This document shows positions 57,413-64,000 of a stretch of DNA of 64,000 nt, piece after piece. Below the pieces are notes generated by a model that worked only from the letters and a program-made list of their open reading frames with translations, did not search any database and was not told the origin of the DNA. Every line of letters starts with the position of its first letter. Within the stretch, counting starts at the first letter, position 1. The translations under genes were made by a program, and so were the position numbers. This stretch comes from Oasisia sp. SBJ-2009 (lineage: Eukaryota; Annelida; Polychaeta; Sabellida; Siboglinidae): the NCBI GenBank assembly GCA_964017155.1, contig OZ024864.1:33243932-33307931 (forward strand), written 5' to 3'.

Positions 57413-57478
57413 ATGGCCAGAGTAGACGTTATGTTGATGATGGTGCTGCTGGTGACGATACAAGCGTTGCTCGTTCAG
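57413..57478 (+). CDS. Secreted cysteine-rich peptide precursor, exon 1 (signal peptide)
   Basis: The ATG (AAGATGG, A at -3, G at +4) opens 22 codons, MARVDVMLMMVLLVTIQALL then VQ, ending in phase 0 at a donor (CAG|GTGATG). The hydrophobic core VMLMMVLLVTIQALLV after one arginine is a clear signal peptide. Exons 2 (58000-58076) and 3 (58453-58555) continue the frame to a stop, giving an 81-residue precursor with seven cysteines, six of them in the last 33 residues, and one N-glycosylation sequon (N54-S-S). Signal exon, acidic/basic spacer exon and Cys-rich terminal exon is a layout shared by many animal peptide hormones, antimicrobial peptides and venom-type peptides. No known family's cysteine spacing is recognised, so no function is assigned. 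An upstream AG (TTTTGTTGCAG, 57383) could end a 5' UTR intron. Confidence 0.55.
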
Positions 57479-57489
57479 GTGATGAGTCC

Positions 57490-57720
57490 ACTACAAGTTA
57501 CACCTTTACCCCTGTGTGGGATCTTTTACTTCCCCTGGCATAGACACCAAATAGGAGGGACCACCGGCTTTTAGTGTCTCTTCCGAAAGACACAGGCAAA
57601 TGTGGGATGAACGAAATTGCCTAAGTTTCGAAACGGCGGTAGGTGGGATTAAACCACCGGCCCCTCGATTGACAATTCCCCACTGATACGCCTCACTTAT
57701 CGGCATAATGGCGTATATAG
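57490..57720 (-). mobile_element. SINE-like element in intron 1 of the secreted-peptide gene
   Basis: On the minus strand a tRNA-like head (GATAAGTGAGGCGTATCAGT ... GGTGGTTTAATCCCA, the latter a B-box relative) is followed by GCCTGTGTCTTTCGGAAGAG ACACTAAAAGCCGGTGGTCC C, a body type common in invertebrate SINEs. Confidence 0.5.
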
Positions 57721-57999
57721 CATATTTGTATTATCTGCTAAGTTAGATTATCTGCTAAGAACAAAACATATCTTAATGAAAAGGCATCACGTTAGTGTCG
57801 CTTTTTGATAGCCGATGAATGTCTAATTTCGTTGTTTGTTTGTCATCATCCTCTTAATCATTGTTGATGTCCTTATCGTTGTTGTCGTCGTCATAATCGG
57901 GTTGTTATAGCTGCATTGTTTTTGCACACTGTGATTTATAATAACTACATATGATACGTGATTAACTGAATGCAATAAATATGTGTTGTTATTATTCAG

Positions 58000-58076
58000 C
58001 AAATCGACAGTTGCGTTCCAAGCTTCACATATGACAAACATAAAGAAGATGACATGAAAGACTATGTGCTCATTGC
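58000..58076 (+). CDS. Secreted cysteine-rich peptide precursor, exon 2 (spacer)
   Basis: Between acceptor TGTTGTTATTATTCAG and a consensus donor (GC|GTAAGT), 77 bases, phase 0 to 2. It reads QIDSCVPSFTYDKHKEDDMK then DYVLI, and the last two bases join exon 3 to give alanine. It holds the first cysteine (C27) and a charged stretch DKHKEDDMKD, as expected for a pro-region or an N-terminal extension. Both splice sites are good, and the frame agrees with exons 1 and 3 without adjustment. Confidence 0.6.
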
Positions 58077-58452
58077 GTAAGTTGCATCCAGTGTTCTGAT
58101 TCCGATTCCAGCACCATGTGTTAATTCGTAGCAACGTTATTAACTAATTATTAATTTATGTTCTTCCCGGCCCTGCTGCATAAATAGGTTATAAGAACAT
58201 GATTAAACATTAGAGTTGTTTATATATAATACTATCATATGTATACCATATCGTTATTGACAAATAGCTTTGATTGTCGACAGTTCAGTCAAAGCTAATA
58301 AAGGAGAAATATGGTATATCAGAACTACAATTAAACTTAAGCGCTGGAGGCTGTTAAACTTTGAGGGTTCAAATCGACGCTATAATTCAATGATTAGATC
58401 TCCCGAAGGATGTGTTCCTGTGCCCTTTTACAACTACACTTTGTTCTTTCAG

Positions 58453-58555
58453 ATGTCTCGACGAAAGAAACTCAAGTATCGCATGCCCCATGTTCAGCTG
58501 CATAGGTGATCACAAAATATGCGACTTCGAGAGATGTAGGTGTGCTAACGAATGA
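58453..58555 (+). CDS. Secreted cysteine-rich peptide precursor, exon 3 (Cys-rich domain, stop)
   Basis: Acceptor TTTGTTCTTTCAG. After the shared alanine codon it reads CLDERNSSIACPMFSCIGDH, then KICDFERCRCANE and TGA at 58553-58555. Cysteines fall at 49, 59, 64, 71, 76 and 78, i.e. C-x9-C-x4-C-x6-C-x4-C-x-C, plus C27 upstream. Six cysteines in 30 residues imply a disulfide-knotted extracellular peptide. The odd total (seven) would leave one cysteine free or allow a dimer. Alternative reading: exon 3 could stop at a GTGATC donor (58505), but the straight frame reaches a natural stop soon after the last cysteine, which favours this model. Confidence 0.6.
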
Positions 58556-60352
58556 TACGCAGCAGGTGTGTAATTATGTCACACGGGCAGTTATTAAGGC
58601 AATGCAATATGGTAAAATGGTTTTTTGTTATTTCTTATGGTAGCTTGCTGACATTTTCAGACAAACTAAATTATATTATAACAAGATATGTGTATCTTTA
58701 TTATATTTTCTGGACCCGCTTTTGACCCTTATCGGAGCGGCCATTTTGAATGTCAGTGGCATCAGCGAATATGCTAGATCTGCATAATGCACAAGCCAAA
58801 TCCATTGTAACTTTGCATATACATAGCTGAGATACATCTGCATGTCATACAAAGATTTCTATTATTATTTTAAGAATGCTGTTTTTTTATTTTATCAAAT
58901 ATTTGTTTCAAAACATTGAATAATATTTGAAAAGTTTGTCACGTAGAATTGTTGTCTTGTACTATTTTTTTTCAATTTAGGAAGATCCGAATTCCTCTTA
59001 GCATTGAAAACGCTATTGTGTTTCCCTCTTCAAGACTGCCAGATTGCTGCTGTGTTGCAACAAGTACACGCTGAAATGTTTCCCTGTTTTCAAAGTCGAA
59101 TTTAATATTAAGAGCAGAATCAGTTACGATGGTAACTCGGTGGAAACAACAGTTCCGTCGTGACAGAGGTGACAAATTTTTTCCTTCAGCCGTTGTAGAA
59201 CTAATACTAACTTTCAGGAAAGTTATTTATCTCAAATTAACCCGACACCAGCAGGATATTGATACATGTTTTGGTAGCAAATACAGATAACGTGACTTCA
59301 CTGCGCTGTAATCAGTGACGTTGATGAAAAGAAACATAATATTGTTATTTATCGGACGATTTTTTAAACAATGTTTCACGATATTCACGAAACGAAAGTT
59401 AAATAACAGCCCGTGGTATTTATACTATACATGCCTTCCGGTTGTCAGCGCATTGCAGCAGAATCACCGGAAGCTGCACCTAGCACGACAACACAACACG
59501 TGGTCTGCAATTAAAAGTGATGCAATGAAGGGAAAGACCGATGATATTCCAATGTCTAGTCAACACCTGGAAGACGTTTGCAGTGAATCATAAAACGAAA
59601 AGTGAAGACTAATACAAATTAAATGTGTATATGATCTTTCATACCTGCGTGCTAATTTGTGTAAGGAAAACCCAGATACAATATCACGGTCTGCTTGATT
59701 GCATCAACCAAATCCTCTCTTTACTGGATGCTCCAAATGCATCATGAATATAACAGCTGTTAACACAGTACGTACAACAGAACATTCATCAAATCCACTA
59801 CCTCTCTATCTCGACGTCATACTCGAGTGGCTCAAATATGTCTACTAGAATACTATATATACTGCGGGTCAATATAGCATTTAAAATAGTGCAATATGTC
59901 TGTAAGCTCATTTTTTTCATCGTGATACTTCATTAACATAATTGAATATGGAACCACCACTAAATTGGCACTCGTTATCAAACGTGTATCCTATTTGATA
60001 TATGTATCAATGCGGTATTAAATGATTCACTCAATACCTAATAAATCATCTGAATCTGATTATTACTAAAATTAACACCTGGATATTGAGTAGCAGTAAT
60101 CAGTTAGAACACTAGATAGTGACACAGCAACAGAAAACGATTGACACCTAGGGATTCCATGGATGTCGCCGTTATGGTAGAAACAGGATAATCATTAAAC
60201 TAATCATGAAAGTAATCATGATTACATTCTAAAGTAATTATACTCATATTCGAATACATTATAAAGTAGTCGTATTCGGGGATATTTGCTTTCTGAGTAC
60301 TCGTACTCATGCATCGTACACGATTACATTTGCACTGTAATCACCCCATCTC

Positions 60353-60355
<3 letters not shown>
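58556..60355. other. No confirmed gene
   Basis: Two open frames were noted: minus 58972-59175 (ends SLEEGNTIAFSMLRGIRIFL N) and plus 59315-59593 (ends KGKTDDIPMSSQHLEDVCSE S, preceded by an acceptor-like TTCCGGTTGTCAG at 59437-59449). Neither has a recognised family. Confidence 0.35.
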
Positions 60356-60605
<250 letters not shown>

Positions 60606-60810
60606 GGGGCCATGACCCGTCCCAAACACTGACAATGTGTACATTATGGTACCATAATTGCTTGCTTGATTCATATATTGAACGGATGCAGGTTACAGGG
60701 GTGCATGTGTAGGACTTCCGATTCCCGCCTTTTGGCAAATAAATTTGCCATCACTCAAATGTGATCGAAGTGCAGGAATCCACTGGTTGAGATATTGCTG
60801 CAATTATTCT

Positions 60811-60924
60811 GACCGCCGCTATTCAATTATCTGGCGGCCGCCACTTAATTATCTGGCGGACGCCATTTAATTATCTTGCGTCCGAGTAAGTGGCGGCCGC
60901 CAGATACATAAGTGGCGGCTGTCA
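60811..60924. repeat. GC palindrome cluster (GGCGGCCGCC)
   Basis: Alternating palindromic GC blocks (GGCGGCCGCC twice, degenerate GGCGGACGCC and GCGTCCG) separated by ACTTAATTATCT-type spacers of about 29-bp period. Part of the dispersed element that continues to 61300. Confidence 0.8.
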
Positions 60925-61300
60925 GGAAAACAATATTTTCACCGTGGCACCAAAGGGCTTCCGTAGATAAGCACTTATATCTGACAAGTGGTCTAAATTC
61001 TTATAATCATAACACATGTATACGTTGGCCCCAAACAGGTTGTACTACGCGAAAACTGACTCTCTTCATTATTAGTCAAGATCGCCAAACACAAGTACTT
61101 GCCGCTAATGCCATGGCAACCACCATAATAATCGATTAAAATTCATGATTTCCATGACCATTGTCACCGGCAAAGTGTCCCACTGATTCTGTTTGTAATA
61201 ATCCTTCGGATAATATAACTGAAATACGCAATTTGGGGCCAGTTCGATTATTACGACCAAAAACAAAACAAAGTCCTATATGTTAACATGGAGTATATGG
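60925..61300 (-). repeat. Dispersed element, contiguous copy
   Basis: Minus-strand counterpart of 15028-15215 joined to 16430-16570, here uninterrupted, with the GC palindromes at its end. Confidence 0.7.
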
Positions 61301-61361
61301 ACCTCCTGCCCCCAACTGCCCTCAGCGTCGTTTTCGCGCGCGAGACTTACACGCCCTAATC

Positions 61362-61389
61362 CGCAGAGCAGTGACGTCACTGCTCTGCG
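61362..61389. promoter_or_regulatory. Perfect 28-bp palindrome centred on TGACGTCA
   Basis: The 14 bases CGCAGAGCAGTGAC at 61362-61375 are exactly mirrored to 61389, so the centre is the full cAMP-response element/bZIP site TGACGTCA. It sits in a CpG-rich pocket (CGCGCGCG at about 61336). No gene start is recognised beside it. Confidence 0.5.
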
Positions 61390-61690
61390 AGTGTGACCTT
61401 ATTCGCAGAGGTGTTCTGCTGTTAGCCAGTAGTGAGACATGGAATGACAAAATGGTATGAATTGTGCATGATCGTTTGATTTTTTTGGAACCGTAATTTT
61501 GGGCCACAAAAAGTATATTTTTAATAAAAGTACACATTTTTCTTTTACACACTTGATAATTTAAAGCTAAGCTCTCTTATATGAGTTTTATTAATTTAGT
61601 TTAAAAAGTATTATTATATTCCTTATTACATTTGTGTCCAAAATAGTTGGAATTTTGGTATATGGCGAAAATGGTTGGTTTTGTAAGTGC

Positions 61691-61762
<72 letters not shown>

Positions 61763-61775
61763 ATATATATATACC

Positions 61776-61861
<86 letters not shown>

Positions 61862-61870
61862 TATACATAC

Positions 61871-61957
<87 letters not shown>
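61691..61957. repeat. (AT)n complex with (GT)/(CA) island
   Basis: About 265 bp of AT; TGTGTGTGTATATATATATA then CCCACACACACACA in the middle can fold back. Confidence 0.97.
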
Positions 61958-61958
<1 letters not shown>

Positions 61959-62841
61959 TAAAGATCGCCACGACATGCCAAATGTAGTGTTCTGCACGAA
62001 GCAATCTAAAAATAAAATATGTCACGTACTATGTTCGTGACGTGAGCTCGTCTGTCATTCTAACAAATCAGCACCACGTCCACAGGCAGTGCAAGGATAA
62101 CACACGAGAGGCTATATGTTAAGTACTACTTTTTGAAAAGCGAACGAAGGAAGGAATCCTCTGGGGAAATATGTGTTAGATTGAACAAGAAATCAGTCTT
62201 AATTAAGGCGGAGGTACACCAGGGAGAGCCTATGGCAACATTTTGTTTTTAAAACATCACAAGAACAGTGTGACAGTGATCTTGGGTGATTCTTCCGAGG
62301 ATCTATGAACTGTTGTGGGTTTTGTAATGAATCATGATTCTCTTTTGTGCTTTGAAAATACACAGTACAGTCCAACTGTTTGCAAGTGTTTGAGATTGAA
62401 CGCCAAATTTGAAGTTGTATTACAAGAAAGCAGTCTGAAAATAAACTATATATATAATTAAATTCAATAACTTTATTTCAGACTCAACAAGTACATGTGA
62501 CTGAGGTCCATATGGTGACAGTAAGCAGACCATAATGTACAGTATGAATTCTGACCCAACGTTGTGTATAATTTATAAAAATGTATACAGTTCTCTCAGG
62601 CAAGTGTCCACATATAAAAGCTTGTTCCGATGTTTACGGATCCTCGACATGAATCTTAAGCTAGAATGTTATAATGTCATTTAAAATATATTTAACAGAG
62701 CTATCAAGTCTGCATATAAATCTATGCACCATATTCCTAATGACTGACTGGCTGCAATGCACATCAATCAGAGTGAATAGCAGGCTGGCACTTTCATATA
62801 TTGACGTACCAAAAAACAACTTTAAAATATTGTGATATGCA
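61958..62841. other. No gene seen
   Basis: Non-coding DNA without recognised elements. Confidence 0.4.
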
Positions 62842-63022
<181 letters not shown>

Positions 63023-63424
63023 CATATATTCACATTGCCATTTTAAGATGACGAAACGATGTAAGTGTTGTGTATCTTGTATAATGGCAAAATGAGGTGA
63101 TTTTTGTTTTATGTTGATATTTGATTAAAAATGGCGTAAATTATTATTTATAAATGTGTCAAAATACTGTTTTCATGACGTTGAAACACATTGACAAAAA
63201 TAAGATTTTACGGTAGGGGGCAGCAGTTGTTATTCTCATCTTCGCTCTGCCGATATTAACACTAGGGATGCCTTACGCCAAAATTGGGTATACTGATTAT
63301 CTGGCCAACTATGAAATATAAACTAAAATAAGGGTACACTTTAATAAGATAATGCAATACTATTAAAATGATTCAACATTAAGCTTATATTCACACACAA
63401 AATAACCATAAATACAAATCTGCA

Positions 63425-63555
63425 GTTGTTTACTCAGGTTCCATGAGGTGGCAGCACTTGTTAAATAACATTCAATAGTCTGCTAAGTGACCAGACTGTC
63501 TTTTCGGCGCAGTTACGCAGCCGGTCGAGAGTAGTTAAACGAGACTACGATGTAA
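63425..63555 (+). repeat. Dispersed repeat, second copy of 6806-6920
   Basis: Shares GAGGTGGCAGCACTT, TTTTCGGCGCAGTTA and GTTAAACGAGAC with the first copy. Confidence 0.6.
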
Positions 63556-63801
63556 ATGTATTCTTTTCAGTCGCAACTACAGTGTTTGCTCATTTACTGT
63601 CCATGGTGACACCGACTGCTGTCAGCTCAATCACAGTGGGCCCTTTTGAGAGGCAACGTACTAATTGTCGAAGCACGCCTCACCAGGGCAACATGATATA
63701 TTACTAAGCAAGGGCGCCAGTCCCGTGGGTGTGGCATCGGATGAGTCAACTCGCCCTTACGCCGTTAGACCTACTGATTTGCAGGTGTACATTTTGGGAC
63801 A

Positions 63802-64000
63802 GGCTCATCATCATGCAGTCGGTCGCGACGCGACAAAGTCTGCTTCCATCACTTGACTATTGCACTCCATTTATCTCTCTGCTGTGAGAGTGATGTCCGT
63901 GAGTCGGTCTTTATGTATCTCAGCTACAGGTTTCTATTGATGGTATCCTTAAGACAGAGACGAGGTCGCCATCTCTTTATGTGACCAGAAGACAGTTGAG
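63802..64000 (-). mobile_element. LINE 3' end, same family as 11925-13012
   Basis: On the minus strand CAACTGTCTTCTGGTCACA, then AGATGGCGACCTCGTCTCTG, CAGCAGAGAGATAAATGGAG-type and GTCGCGTCGCGACCGAC align to 12826-13012 with similar length. The match runs off the window edge, so the rest of the element may continue to the right. Confidence 0.85.

Noticed and set aside
59315..59593. 92-codon plus-strand frame after the secreted-peptide gene
   Set aside because: The C-terminal part looks plausible and an acceptor-like sequence precedes it, but two frames are equally open there and no family is recognised.

Overview
This window looks like animal nuclear DNA from a repeat-rich, AT-rich genome. 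The evidence is intron-split coding pieces with GT/AG borders, no operons, many truncated non-LTR retrotransposons, tRNA-derived SINEs, hAT-type DNA transposons, very long (AT)n and (GT)n tracts and kilobase-scale minisatellites. An F-type-lectin-like exon, an EGF exon, SINE/LINE tails with paired GCGCTTT motifs and several typical invertebrate LINE C-termini fit a marine invertebrate, most likely a lophotrochozoan such as a mollusc. That placement is inference. Most long open frames here are simple-repeat artefacts and were left out.

Layout. 0-5 kb: repeats, a signal-peptide-coding first exon on the minus strand (3793-3859) and a remnant with the N-terminus of a hAT-like transposase (4517-4696). 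6-15 kb: LINE fragments, a tRNA-SINE, a probable terminal coding exon (8958-9166, minus), a 1.4-kb GGAC/GGAT array and a 1.5-kb long-inverted-repeat structure. 17-24 kb: a 170-bp MITE with perfect 38-bp ends, and two minus-strand exons of a sodium/calcium exchanger-like (SLC8/NCX) gene separated by a 2.7-kb array of 27-bp units. 24-29.6 kb: a 2.2-kb array of 34-bp units abutting a spliced but frameshifted hAT transposase gene (minus), then a hAT MITE with a perfect 8-bp target-site duplication. 30-36 kb: a two-exon transposase C-terminus, an F-type-lectin-like exon and LINE pieces. 36.9-42.6 kb: five exons of a minus-strand gene with a Pro/Gln-rich segment followed by coiled coil, its introns filled with minisatellites, LINE tails and a fresh insertion. 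43-47.7 kb: almost featureless. 47.7-54.3 kb: a dense nest of inverted repeats. 55-64 kb: a damaged EGF exon, a compact three-exon gene for a small secreted cysteine-rich peptide (57413-58555, plus), long AT tracts, a perfect 28-bp palindrome centred on TGACGTCA, and a second copy of the 12-kb LINE family.

The host genes visible are fragments whose other exons lie outside the window or were not found. The exception is the secreted cysteine-rich peptide, which reads through completely from start to stop over three exons and is the best candidate for something undescribed. All gene calls rest on reading codons and splice sites by eye; no similarity search was possible.
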